Assembly: GCF_016406105.1 (NCBI RefSeq)
Contig: NZ_CP066308.1
Coordinates: forward strand, 2,963,501-3,027,500
DNA length: 64,000 nucleotides
Reading direction: 5' to 3'
Origin: Brevibacillus composti
GTDB lineage: Bacteria > Bacillota > Bacilli > Brevibacillales > Brevibacillaceae
Part shown: one piece after another, positions 47,095 to 55,162 of the stretch
Numbering within the stretch: position 1 is the first letter of the stretch
How the letters are laid out: every line of letters starts with the position of its first letter
The notes under the pieces: model-generated
What the model saw: the letters and a program-made list of their open reading frames with translations, nothing else
Database searches by the model: none
Told to the model about the DNA's origin: nothing
Made by a program: the position numbers and the translations under genes

Positions 47095-47126
47095 GAAAAG
47101 AGCCCGCGCAATAACAGTCAGCGGGC
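47095..47126 (-). terminator. Terminator of ruvC-ruvA-ruvB-DUF2905
   Basis: GCCCGC...GCGGGC stem with a 13-base loop followed by TCTTTTCTTG on the minus strand, just after the DUF2905 gene. Confidence 0.7.
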
Positions 47127-47138
47127 CGTTCCAAACAA

Positions 47139-47357
47139 TTACTTAAACAGGCGAAACAAATAAGTAGCCAGAGACAGCACGATGCTGATGACGATACAGG
47201 TGACGATGGGAAAGTAGAATTTGACGTTTTCCTTTTCCACGACGATGTCACCTGGCAGGCGGCCGAGAGGGAGGAACCTCCCCCCCACTTGCCACAAGAG
47301 GCCAATTACAATCAGCACAGCTCCCCCGATGATGAGCAGTTTGGCAACCGGATTCAT
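47139..47357 (-). CDS. DUF2905 small membrane protein
   Basis: 72 residues: two membrane helices ([18 protein letters not shown] and [22 protein letters not shown]) separated by [20 protein letters not shown], the DUF2905 signature loop. The ATG overlaps the ruvB stop by four bases. Regular companion of ruvB in Firmicutes; function unknown. Confidence 0.9.
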   Translation of the reverse strand: MNPVAKLLIIGGAVLIVIGLLWQVGGRFLPLGRLPGDIVVEKENVKFYFPIVTCIVISIVLSLATYLFRLFK

Positions 47358-48355
47358 GCTTTTTTCATCTCCCGACCAAAATGTTCGTAGGCAGCAGGGG
47401 TCGCGACCCGTCCTCTCGGGGTGCGCTGGATAAACCCGATCTGAAGCAAATACGGCTCACAGACATCTTCTATCGTCTGACTCTCTTCGCCGATCGTGGC
47501 TGCGATGGTATCGAGCCCTACCGGTCCGCCGTCAAACCGGTCGATGATCGCCAGGAGCAGCTTGTGGTCGATGTGATCGAGACCGCAGGCATCCACCTGC
47601 AGACGCTCCAACGCTTCCCGGGCGATTTCGGCCGTGACCACTCCCTCCCCCTGTACCTGGGCAAAATCCCTCACCCGCTTCAGCAGGCGATTGGCCACGC
47701 GCGGCGTCCCCCGAGAGCGTTTGGCAATCTCCACGGCGCCGTCTTCCTTCATCCCGATCTGCAAAATATCCGCTGCCCGGCTGACGATGAAGGTCAATTC
47801 CGGCACCGTGTAAAATTCCAGGCGATTGACGACGCCAAAACGGTCGCGGAGCGGCGAGGAGAGCATCCCCGCACGGGTCGTGGCGCCTACCAGGGTGAAG
47901 GGCGGCAAATCCAGCCGGACGCTGCGGGCGCTCGGCCCTTTGCCGATGATGATGTCGAGGGCAAAGTCCTCCATGGCCGGGTAGAGCACCTCTTCTACGC
48001 TGCGATTCAGACGGTGGATCTCGTCGATAAACAGCACATCGCCTTCCTGGAGGTTGGTCAGGATGGCAGCCAGATCCCCCGGACGTTCGATCGCCGGCCC
48101 CGACGTGGTGCGAATGCTGACGCCCAATTCATTGGCGATAATTTGCGAAAGAGTGGTTTTGCCAAGTCCCGGCGGCCCGTACAGCAAGACATGGTCCAGC
48201 GCTTCTTTCCGCATTTTGGCCGCTTCGATAAATACTTTCAAATTATCTTTTGCCTGCTGCTGCCCGATGTATTCATGCAGATAACGAGGGCGAAGACTCA
48301 GCTCTGCCGCATCCTCTTCCCAGTTCATCTGTGTCGTAATGATGCGTTCATCCAC
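47354..48355 (-). CDS. ruvB: Holliday junction branch migration ATPase RuvB
   Basis: 333 residues. Walker [10 protein letters not shown] (residues 60-68), Walker B LFIDEIHR, sensor 1 GATTRAG and the C-terminal winged helix ([15 protein letters not shown]). Hexamers pump DNA through the RuvA-bound junction. It starts four bases after ruvA ends. Confidence 0.97.
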   Translation of the reverse strand: MDERIITTQMNWEEDAAELSLRPRYLHEYIGQQQAKDNLKVFIEAAKMRKEALDHVLLYGPPGLGKTTLSQIIANELGVSIRTTSGPAIERPGDLAAILTNLQEGDVLFIDEIHRLNRSVEEVLYPAMEDFALDIIIGKGPSARSVRLDLPPFTLVGATTRAGMLSSPLRDRFGVVNRLEFYTVPELTFIVSRAADILQIGMKEDGAVEIAKRSRGTPRVANRLLKRVRDFAQVQGEGVVTAEIAREALERLQVDACGLDHIDHKLLLAIIDRFDGGPVGLDTIAATIGEESQTIEDVCEPYLLQIGFIQRTPRGRVATPAAYEHFGREMKKA

Positions 48356-48359
48356 TTCG

Positions 48360-48977
48360 CTACCCCCTCATAAACAAGGAAAGCCCCTGCTTGATCAGTT
48401 GCTCGACGGTCGAGCCGTTTTTCGCTCCCTCGGAAAGCGCCCCGCGAATTTTCTGGATTTCCAGATCGGAATAGCCGAGCGCCTGCAGGGCATCCTGCGC
48501 TTCCTGCAGGACTTGTGCGGCTGTTTCTCCCACTTGCAATTCGGTTGCGGCCACGGTCTGGAAAACAGACGGGGTAAAGCCGGACAGCTTATCCTTGAGA
48601 TCGAGAATGATCCGCTGCGCGGTCTTTTTCCCAATCCCCGGAAACTTCGTCAGGTACGTGACATTTTCCTGTTGGACGGCCATGACAATCTGTTCTGGCG
48701 TGGCTGCCGACAGGATGGCCAGGCCTCCCTTCGGACCGATGCCGGACACGTCCAACAATTTTCGAAACAGATCACGCTCGTCCCGCGTCGGGAATCCGTA
48801 GAGCAAAATGGCATCCTCACGTACGTGGTGATGCGTGTAGAGCTTGGTCTTGGTCCCCTCATACCTGACAAAATGATAGGGATTGGGACAGAACAGACGG
48901 TAGCCGATGCCGCCCGCTTCCAGGACCACGTATTCGGAATCGAGATAGGCAAGCGTCCCTTCCACAAAATCAATCAT
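48360..48977 (-). CDS. ruvA: Holliday junction branch migration subunit RuvA
   Basis: 205 residues. OB domain (residues 1-63), two helix-hairpin-helix motifs ([16 protein letters not shown] and [23 protein letters not shown]) and a C-terminal RuvB-binding helix bundle ([15 protein letters not shown]). The ATG overlaps the ruvC stop by four bases. Confidence 0.96.
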   Translation of the reverse strand: MIDFVEGTLAYLDSEYVVLEAGGIGYRLFCPNPYHFVRYEGTKTKLYTHHHVREDAILLYGFPTRDERDLFRKLLDVSGIGPKGGLAILSAATPEQIVMAVQQENVTYLTKFPGIGKKTAQRIILDLKDKLSGFTPSVFQTVAATELQVGETAAQVLQEAQDALQALGYSDLEIQKIRGALSEGAKNGSTVEQLIKQGLSLFMRG

Positions 48978-49474
48978 GTTGTTGCTCCTTCCACAAGGGA
49001 AATGAATGCCCGCATCTGGGCATGCGTGATGGCGATGCCGAGCGCGTCCGCCACGTCGTCCGGCTTGGGCACCTCTTTTAGCCGGAGCAGCATCTTCGTC
49101 ATTTCCTGGATTTGTTTTTTCTCCGCTCCGCCATATCCGGTCACGGCTTGCTTGACCTGCATCGGCGTATACTCGTAGATGGGGATCCCCGCCAGTTCCG
49201 CAGCGAGCAGAATCACCCCCCGGGCCTGGCCGACGGTAAACGCTGTCGTGACGTTTCGGTTGAAGAACAGCTTTTCCACGGCCATCTCGTCGGGCTTGTA
49301 TGTATCGAGCAAGGTTTGCATGGCTTCAAAGATTTGCTTCAAACGCAGCGGGACGGGCAAGCCCGCTTCGGTCTGGATGCTTCCGTATTGAACTGGCTTC
49401 AGCTGACTTCCCTGTTTGTCGATGACGCCGAAACCGACAATGGCAATTCCCGGGTCGATCCCGATGATTTTCAT
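48974..49474 (-). CDS. ruvC: Holliday junction resolvase RuvC
   Basis: 166 residues. Catalytic acids: D7 in GIDPGIAIVGFG, the glutamate in MAVEKLFFNRN (about 67), and aspartates in DDVADALGIAITH near the end. Cuts Holliday junctions brought by RuvAB. B. subtilis lacks ruvC and uses RecU; its presence here is a difference from Bacillus. GGAG precedes the ATG by nine bases. Confidence 0.95.
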   Translation of the reverse strand: MKIIGIDPGIAIVGFGVIDKQGSQLKPVQYGSIQTEAGLPVPLRLKQIFEAMQTLLDTYKPDEMAVEKLFFNRNVTTAFTVGQARGVILLAAELAGIPIYEYTPMQVKQAVTGYGGAEKKQIQEMTKMLLRLKEVPKPDDVADALGIAITHAQMRAFISLVEGATT

Positions 49475-49732
49475 GGCTTACAACTCCAGGCAGAAGGATT
49501 TCTGTCTTTTACTGTACCACAAAGCTGGAAAAAAGCGAACGTGCATTTCCATAGATGCGATTGATTCGCAGGACATCATGCCACAAAAATTATCTGAATA
49601 TAGGGAAAAGTTGAAACCCGGGACATAAGCGGGGCAATGTAGTGTTAACCGTACGGCAAGATTAACCGGATGCTGGGCAGTGCTTCTTCTCACTCAGCGA
49701 AAATCCCGGCCCTACTTCGGAACTGCCCCAAG
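49475..49732. other. Intergenic stretch with the ruvC promoter
   Basis: A minus-strand promoter is likely at 49511-49539: TTCGCT, 17-base spacer, TACAGT. The rest (49540-49732) shows no gene with a ribosome site and no clear fold on either strand. Confidence 0.5.
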
Positions 49733-49763
49733 AAAAAACCCGTTCCCCGATCGCGGGAACGGA
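49733..49763 (-). terminator. Terminator of the 63-residue gene
   Basis: CCGTTCCC...GGGAACGG stem followed by GTTTTTT on the minus strand, 17 bases after the gene. Confidence 0.88.
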
Positions 49764-49779
49764 TCTTCATCGGCGGCAG

Positions 49780-49971
49780 CTAATGTTTGTTCATCCCAAG
49801 CGCGTCAGCCTCGTCATGCTGCATGTGTGCGTACTCATCCACATCATTTCGCATCTCTTCCCGAATCTGGTTGATCTGACGATAGTTCAGCTTGTTGTGC
49901 CCCTGGTTCAATTGAACGTACAAACGCTGATGGAATTGGTCTTTGTAGCTTCCTCTTGGCATCGAAGACAT
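49780..49971 (-). CDS. Small hydrophilic protein, 63 residues, unrecognised
   Basis: Starts MSSMPRGSYKDQFHQRLY, rich in Gln, Asn and His, with a probable central helix (INQIREEMRNDVDEYAHMQHDEAD). GAGGAGGAG lies nine bases before the ATG and a strong terminator follows, so it is a single-gene unit. No family recognised; size and composition would suit a spore or stress protein, but that is a guess. Confidence 0.72.
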   Translation of the reverse strand: MSSMPRGSYKDQFHQRLYVQLNQGHNKLNYRQINQIREEMRNDVDEYAHMQHDEADALGMNKH

Positions 49972-50146
49972 GCTGAAAGACTCCTCCTCTGCCCGCCGTA
50001 TGTCATCAGTATGATGTAAGAAGCCCGCCCTTATGATGGCAACATTTGTTCAGCCCCCTGTACGCCTCCCCATGCAGACTCCTATCCGCTTCCGCACAAA
50101 CTACCTGCAGAGAACGAAAATGATGCTGCATACGGAGGTGAATCGG

Positions 50147-51271
50147 TTGGCGAAACGAAAAGCGGCCCGCCCGTTTTTGCTCCTGCTTGCCATTGTTTGT
50201 CTTTTCTTATCCAGTACGAATCCGTCCGAGGCGGCCAAACAGCAGGCTGACGAAATCGCGATCAGCGTCCGGGTCTCTCCGGCGTCTTCACATGTCTCCC
50301 GGCTTACGGTTCGACCTGCCAAAAGCTTGATCCGCTCCATTTTGAAAAGTCCGGAAGCCCCCGCCGGTGCGCCTCCCCATCCCGTACGGGCGACGGTGGA
50401 GATAAAAGGAACGCGCTATTTCCTCGGTTATGACGGGGCTTTCCATGATCCGGCGCACCGAAAAAACATCCGCTTGCCGGCGGCGACCTATCGCCAATTG
50501 GACCAGCACGTCACCCTGCTCGAAAGCAGCCACTACGGAAAGCAGCTTCCCTGGGACGAGGTGCGCCAGCACTTTCGACGGATGAGCCACGCTACCGTGA
50601 TCGACCTGGAGACGGGAGAGCAATTTCGCGTCCAGCGCCGGGCGGGAAGCAGACACGCCGACGTGCAGCCGCTCACCCGCGAAGACACCCGCACGATGAA
50701 ACAGATCTACCAGGGGAAATGGAGCTGGAAAAGACGGGCCATCCTCGTTTATATCAATGGCACACACTACGCCGCCTCGATGCACGGGATGCCGCACGGA
50801 GCCGGAGCGATCCAGGGCAATCAGTTCCCCGGCCATTTCTGCATCCATTTTCAGGGCAGCTCCACCCATCGCAAAACAGAGCCCGATCCCAGCCATAGCC
50901 TGATGATTCTCAAGGCTTCCGGAAAGCTCTATGAAACGATCAACGCCGCTTTGCCGGAGCAGCTGGCCGATTATTTCCTGACGTCTCTGCACGAGCATGA
51001 CCACTATGCCTTGAGTCTGACGACCGCCAGCGAATCGCTGCCCGCCACATTGACGGGAATCCAGTCGATCAAGCGCAGCAACCCTTATGAGCAGCATGAA
51101 GCGGAGCCACTCCTTGAGATCGAGCTGGCGGTCCGGGTGGACTATCTGGATCAACGCGGACGGGAGCATAAAGACACCTGGGCGTTCACCATCGCCCGGC
51201 TGTCGCCATGTGACCCCTGGAAAATCGTAGAGGTCCTGCCGGAATCACATAAGAGGCTGTCCCGTGGATGA
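50147..51271 (+). CDS. Exported protein of unknown family with His...Cys signature
   Basis: 374 residues. Signal peptide at 1-28 (AARPFLLLLAIVCLFLSS, cleavage near SEA). The centre (about residues 195-255) has ILVYINGTHYAASMHGMPHG, then GNQFPGHFCIHFQGSSTH: a histidine pair followed some 20 residues later by a cysteine and histidine, reminiscent of the HG...SHGC order of L,D-transpeptidases but not the same motif. Similar GHFCIHF proteins occur in Paenibacillaceae. TTG 50147 has GGAGGTG nine bases upstream; no better start exists upstream. Convergent with bofC and sharing a terminator. Wall or spore-envelope role is a guess. Confidence 0.75.
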   Translation: MAKRKAARPFLLLLAIVCLFLSSTNPSEAAKQQADEIAISVRVSPASSHVSRLTVRPAKSLIRSILKSPEAPAGAPPHPVRATVEIKGTRYFLGYDGAFHDPAHRKNIRLPAATYRQLDQHVTLLESSHYGKQLPWDEVRQHFRRMSHATVIDLETGEQFRVQRRAGSRHADVQPLTREDTRTMKQIYQGKWSWKRRAILVYINGTHYAASMHGMPHGAGAIQGNQFPGHFCIHFQGSSTHRKTEPDPSHSLMILKASGKLYETINAALPEQLADYFLTSLHEHDHYALSLTTASESLPATLTGIQSIKRSNPYEQHEAEPLLEIELAVRVDYLDQRGREHKDTWAFTIARLSPCDPWKIVEVLPESHKRLSRG

Positions 51272-51288
51272 ACAGGACAGCCTCTTAT
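51249..51288. terminator. Shared terminator of the exported protein gene and bofC
   Basis: Perfect 12-bp stem AAGAGGCTGTCC / GGACAGCCTCTT with a 12-base loop. The stop codons of both convergent genes lie inside the hairpin; flanking T-runs are short. Confidence 0.8.
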
Positions 51289-51854
51289 TCATCTCCCGCC
51301 CCGATCTGAAACTCGCCAAAGGTGGACAAGACGCTGTTGTACTCTGCCAGATCGCGAATGCGAATCCCTTTTTTCAGCGAGGCGATCTCTTCTGGCGAGA
51401 GCCGGGCCTCCATTTTTTCTGTGCTGATCCGGTAAAAGGTTTGTATCACTTCCGCTTCTTCCGGCAAGCCGTGAAAGAGCGTCAGCATGCCGTCTGCGGA
51501 AATTCCGATGTAGCCGTTCTCCTTGCATTCCGGAGCGAGGTCGTTTTCCCGCTTTAACAGGATCAGCTTGTCCGGCTCGGCCGCTACGATTTCCCACCCC
51601 TGATGGGCGGTCAACGTCTGCGCCACCTCGCTGCGCGGGACTTTCGTCACTTCTTCCGTCTTCACTCCGCATAAATAGGTCCTGGCAAAGACCACCTGGT
51701 AAGCGCCGCTCATCATGCCCGCATCGGCCGTCGTCGCCACGGAAACCGCGCCGCTCCTCGTGTCTGCCACACTCTTACCGGCCAAAAATCCACCGACCAA
51801 CCCCGCTGCCAAAGCAGCACTCCACGCCGTGTAAACCATCCACTGCCGTCTCAT
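51285..51854 (-). CDS. bofC: Intercompartmental signalling factor BofC
   Basis: 189 residues. Membrane or signal segment at residues 7-28, then the BofC-type TYLCGVKTEEV, a ubiquitin-like N-terminal domain and the C-terminal BOFC domain (ENGYIGISADGMLTLFHGLPEEAEVIQTFYRI). In B. subtilis forespore BofC restrains the protease SpoIVB and so pro-sigma-K processing. It lies near ruvC-ruvA as in Bacillus. Start site AAAGGG is nine to ten bases before the ATG. Confidence 0.87.
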   Translation of the reverse strand: MRRQWMVYTAWSAALAAGLVGGFLAGKSVADTRSGAVSVATTADAGMMSGAYQVVFARTYLCGVKTEEVTKVPRSEVAQTLTAHQGWEIVAAEPDKLILLKRENDLAPECKENGYIGISADGMLTLFHGLPEEAEVIQTFYRISTEKMEARLSPEEIASLKKGIRIRDLAEYNSVLSTFGEFQIGAGDE

Positions 51855-52040
51855 GTACCTAAGCCCTTTCTCTCATTTTTTTACAAGTGTGGCCGAAAAG
51901 TGAGAAAAGCATACCCATAACCCCGGCAAGATTCGCATCTTTATGACAAATACCACATGGAATTTATACCAATAGCAAGTAAGACATGATAGAATGAACG
52001 TGATTGCTATATTTTTCAATCATTGGAGGAATGCTAGATT

Positions 52041-54029
52041 ATGAAAAAAACGGGCTCTCAAAAGCTGCTTAGCTGTTTGCTGACGGCGGTGCTGGCCGCA
52101 GGAGTTTTGTCCTACCCCGCTAACGCAGCAAGCGCGAATGCCGAAGCCACCATCAAATTGCGTCTGTTGGAAACGACGGACCTCCACACCAACATCGTGA
52201 ACTACGACTATTACCAGGACAAGGCTACGGATGAATTTGGCCTGGCCAAAACAGCGTCCCTCATCAAACAGGCTCGCGAAGAAGTGACCAACTCGATGCT
52301 GTTTGACAACGGCGATTTGATCCAAGGAAACCCGCTGGGTGACTATGTAGCCAAAATCAACCCGCTGAAAGACGGAGAAACCCACCCCGTATACAAAGCC
52401 ATGAACCTGTTGAACTACGATGCCGGCAATATCGGAAACCATGAGTTCAACTTCGGTCTGGAGCATCTGGACCGCAGCCTGAAGGGCTCCAAATTCCCTT
52501 ATGTCAATGCCAACGTCTATGTGGATGACAAAGATGGCAATCCGAACAACGATAAAAACTACTTCACTCCCTACCTGATCCTGGATCGCACCTTCAAAGA
52601 CGAGCAAGGCAAAGGCGTCAAGCTGAAAGTAGGCGTCATCGGCTTCGTGCCTCCGCAAATCATGAACTGGGACAAGGCCCATCTCGAAGGCAAAGTGATC
52701 GCCAAAGACATCGTGGAAACGGCCAAAAAATACGTGCCGGAAATGAAGAAAGCCGGCGCAGACCTGATCGTCGCCATCCCTCACTCCGGCATTGGTCCGG
52801 TAGAAGCGGGAGCCAATCTGGAAAACGCCAGCTATCAACTGACAACGGTAGAAGGAATTGACGCGGTTCTGTTTGGCCACTCCCACTCCGTCTTCCCGGG
52901 CCCGGGCTTTGACGATATTCCGGGAATAGACAACCAAAAGGGGCTGATCAACGGCAAGCCTGCGGTGATGCCAGGATTCTGGGGCAACCACCTGGGCATC
53001 GTGGATCTCACCCTGAAAAAAGAAAAAGGCAAGTGGACAGTCGCAGACGCCAGCACCAAAGCGCTGCCGATCTTTGACAAAGCGGAGAAAAAGCCGCTCG
53101 TCGATGCAGACCCGTCGATCGTGGAAGCGGTAAAAGAAGATCACGACCATACGGTAGAGTGGGTGCGCTCGGCAGTAGGCACCACCACCTCGCCGATCTT
53201 CAGCTTCTTCGCCCTGGTGCAAGACGATCCATCGATTCAGATCGTGACCAATGCACAGAAGTGGTTTGTCGAAAAGAATATCAAAGGAACGGAGTATGAA
53301 AACATTCCGGTACTCTCCGCGGGCGCTCCGTTTAAGGCGGGCGGACGCAACGGCGCCACTTACTACACCAACATCCCGGCCGGCACGATCGCCATCAAGA
53401 ACGTATCCGACCTGTACATCTATCCAAACACGCTGAAGGCGGTATTGGTGAATGGAACCCAGTTGAAGGATTGGCTGGAGCGCTCCGCCGGTCAGTTTAA
53501 CCAGATCGACGTGAAAAAAGCGGAAGAGCAAGCCTTGATCAATGAAGCGTTCCCTACCTACAACTTTGACGTGATCGACGGCGTGACTTATCAGATCGAC
53601 GTGACCCAGCCTGCCAAGTACAATATTGAAGGCAAGCTGGAAAACCCAGAGGCAAACCGCATCAAAAACCTCCAGTACAACGGCAAGGAAGTAAAGGCGG
53701 AAGACAAGTTCATCATCGTCACTAACAACTACCGTGCCAGCGGCGGCGGAAACTTCCCGGGTGCGGACGGCTCGACGATCGTCATCGATTCGCCGGACGA
53801 AAACCGTCAAATCGTCATCGACTACATCCTCAGCCAAAAAACGATTAACCCTGCCGCGGACAACAACTGGTCCTTTGCTCCGATCAGCGAGAAAGTAAAC
53901 GTGACGTTCACGACTTCTCCTGATGCGAAGCCCTTTGCGGAAAACATGCCGCATCTGAAATACTTGTCCACCTTGGAGAGCGGTTTTGCGAAATTCAGCA
54001 TCGACCTCTCCCAATCGGCAGCGAAATAA
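52041..54029 (+). CDS. Secreted 2',3'-cyclic phosphodiesterase/3'-nucleotidase (CpdB-like)
   Basis: 662 residues. Signal peptide 1-31 (cleavage near ANAAS). Calcineurin-type metallophosphatase domain with LLETTDLHTNI, DNGDLIQGN, GNHEFNFGL, IPHSGIG and FGHSHS, all metal ligands present, then the 5'-nucleotidase C-terminal domain (from about residue 375) with NGATYYTNIPAG and TNNYRASGGGNFPG. Releases phosphate from extracellular nucleotides. No wall-anchor motif, so it is probably secreted. GGAGGA lies about ten bases before the ATG. Confidence 0.92.
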   Translation: MKKTGSQKLLSCLLTAVLAAGVLSYPANAASANAEATIKLRLLETTDLHTNIVNYDYYQDKATDEFGLAKTASLIKQAREEVTNSMLFDNGDLIQGNPLGDYVAKINPLKDGETHPVYKAMNLLNYDAGNIGNHEFNFGLEHLDRSLKGSKFPYVNANVYVDDKDGNPNNDKNYFTPYLILDRTFKDEQGKGVKLKVGVIGFVPPQIMNWDKAHLEGKVIAKDIVETAKKYVPEMKKAGADLIVAIPHSGIGPVEAGANLENASYQLTTVEGIDAVLFGHSHSVFPGPGFDDIPGIDNQKGLINGKPAVMPGFWGNHLGIVDLTLKKEKGKWTVADASTKALPIFDKAEKKPLVDADPSIVEAVKEDHDHTVEWVRSAVGTTTSPIFSFFALVQDDPSIQIVTNAQKWFVEKNIKGTEYENIPVLSAGAPFKAGGRNGATYYTNIPAGTIAIKNVSDLYIYPNTLKAVLVNGTQLKDWLERSAGQFNQIDVKKAEEQALINEAFPTYNFDVIDGVTYQIDVTQPAKYNIEGKLENPEANRIKNLQYNGKEVKAEDKFIIVTNNYRASGGGNFPGADGSTIVIDSPDENRQIVIDYILSQKTINPAADNNWSFAPISEKVNVTFTTSPDAKPFAENMPHLKYLSTLESGFAKFSIDLSQSAAK

Positions 54030-54039
54030 GTCCAAAAGA

Positions 54040-54070
54040 AAAGCTGATGGCCCCGGCCGTCAGCTTTTTT
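54040..54070 (+). terminator. Terminator of the CpdB-like gene
   Basis: AGCTGATGGCC-CC-GGCCGTCAGCT stem followed by six T. Confidence 0.85.
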
Positions 54071-54103
54071 CGTTGCCCTTTGTTGCATATGTTCACCCGC
54101 ATG

Positions 54104-55162
54104 TTACCCGACAAAATGGTATTTCCCCCAAGGTGAATGGTGGAAGAGCTCCACCCCTGCACGTAAAAAATCCTGGCGCGCCTCGCGCAGCCTCTCCTCC
54201 ATCTGCGTCAACTGGATCACCCCTCGCATGTGATAGCCCGGGCGGTTTCCGTAGACACCGGTCACCTCGCGCAACAGATTATCCGGATAGCGAAGCAACT
54301 GGTGAATCATCCAGATTTGCGTGTCGCTCAGATAATGGATCTGCGAGTACGCATCGATCGCCTCCACAAACGATGACAGGCGATATTCTTGCAGCAGCAG
54401 CATCCTTCCCATGAACTGCACGAGGTCGACAAGCTGCATATCCTGACCGACTGTGTCCAGGTCGATCAGATAGCAGCTCCCCCGTGGCGTGAGGAGGAAA
54501 TTATGGCTGGCGACATCCCTGTGAGCGAGGGTCCCATGCTCGTAGGCGGCAAACAGCTCTGCCGTGAGCGGCATCTTGTACGCCGCCTGGAGGATGTGTC
54601 TGGCATCGTGGATGGCCTCTTCCGCCATCTCCATGATCAATTGCTCCAGCCTGTTCTGCGGTCCTTTTTGCTCGATTTGCCAGGTGATTCGCTCAAAATG
54701 CTCCAAGCGGCCTTCCCATTTGTCCAAAAGGGCCGGCTTCCCGTCAATCGGAAACGGCTCCGAGCTGGGAAAGTGGCGGGCGGCCTGATGGAATCGGGCG
54801 AGAGTCATCGCCGCTTTTTTCACATCGGACAAGGACGCATTATCCGACTCGCGGCCGTCAATCATTTTCATGATCGTGTAGAACTTCCCGCCGTAGGGAA
54901 AGATCTTTTCGCCTGTGCTATCCGCGATGTATTGCACCGTATGCAGGAAACCCTTGTGACGCAGAAATTCAGAGAGACGGATCACCCAGTCTGCCTTCTC
55001 TCGCTGTTTGTATCCTTTCAGAATCCAATGGCCCCGATCCGTTTTCAGGTAGCTCACGTTCCGACGGGGTCTTGCCCCGTATATTCGGCAGCGGAATGCT
55101 TTTTCAAGAGACGGAACAATGGATTTATTCATGCCTGAGGGTTCAGGAGGAAGATTCGTCAT
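54104..55162 (-). CDS. CotS family spore coat kinase-like protein
   Basis: 352 residues of the aminoglycoside phosphotransferase/choline kinase fold. The catalytic loop is present as LAHRDVASHNFLL with the metal aspartate in CYLIDLDTVG. CotS/CotI family members are spore coat proteins; some are protein kinases. It overlaps the 3' end of safA by 20 bases if translation begins at ATG 55162 (weak AGGA site); an ATG at 55132 is also possible. Both genes encode coat proteins, so co-expression in the mother cell is likely. Confidence 0.83.
   Translation of the reverse strand: MTNLPPEPSGMNKSIVPSLEKAFRCRIYGARPRRNVSYLKTDRGHWILKGYKQREKADWVIRLSEFLRHKGFLHTVQYIADSTGEKIFPYGGKFYTIMKMIDGRESDNASLSDVKKAAMTLARFHQAARHFPSSEPFPIDGKPALLDKWEGRLEHFERITWQIEQKGPQNRLEQLIMEMAEEAIHDARHILQAAYKMPLTAELFAAYEHGTLAHRDVASHNFLLTPRGSCYLIDLDTVGQDMQLVDLVQFMGRMLLLQEYRLSSFVEAIDAYSQIHYLSDTQIWMIHQLLRYPDNLLREVTGVYGNRPGYHMRGVIQLTQMEERLREARQDFLRAGVELFHHSPWGKYHFVG

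Noticed and set aside
51855..52040. Phosphate-type (PhoP) boxes before the CpdB-like gene
   Set aside because: Only single loose TT(A/T)ACA-like hits, not the paired direct repeats needed.
52020..54035. 671-codon minus-strand open frame
   Set aside because: Antisense to the CpdB-like gene; composition (FFRF/DDV-rich) is that of a reversed coding frame.
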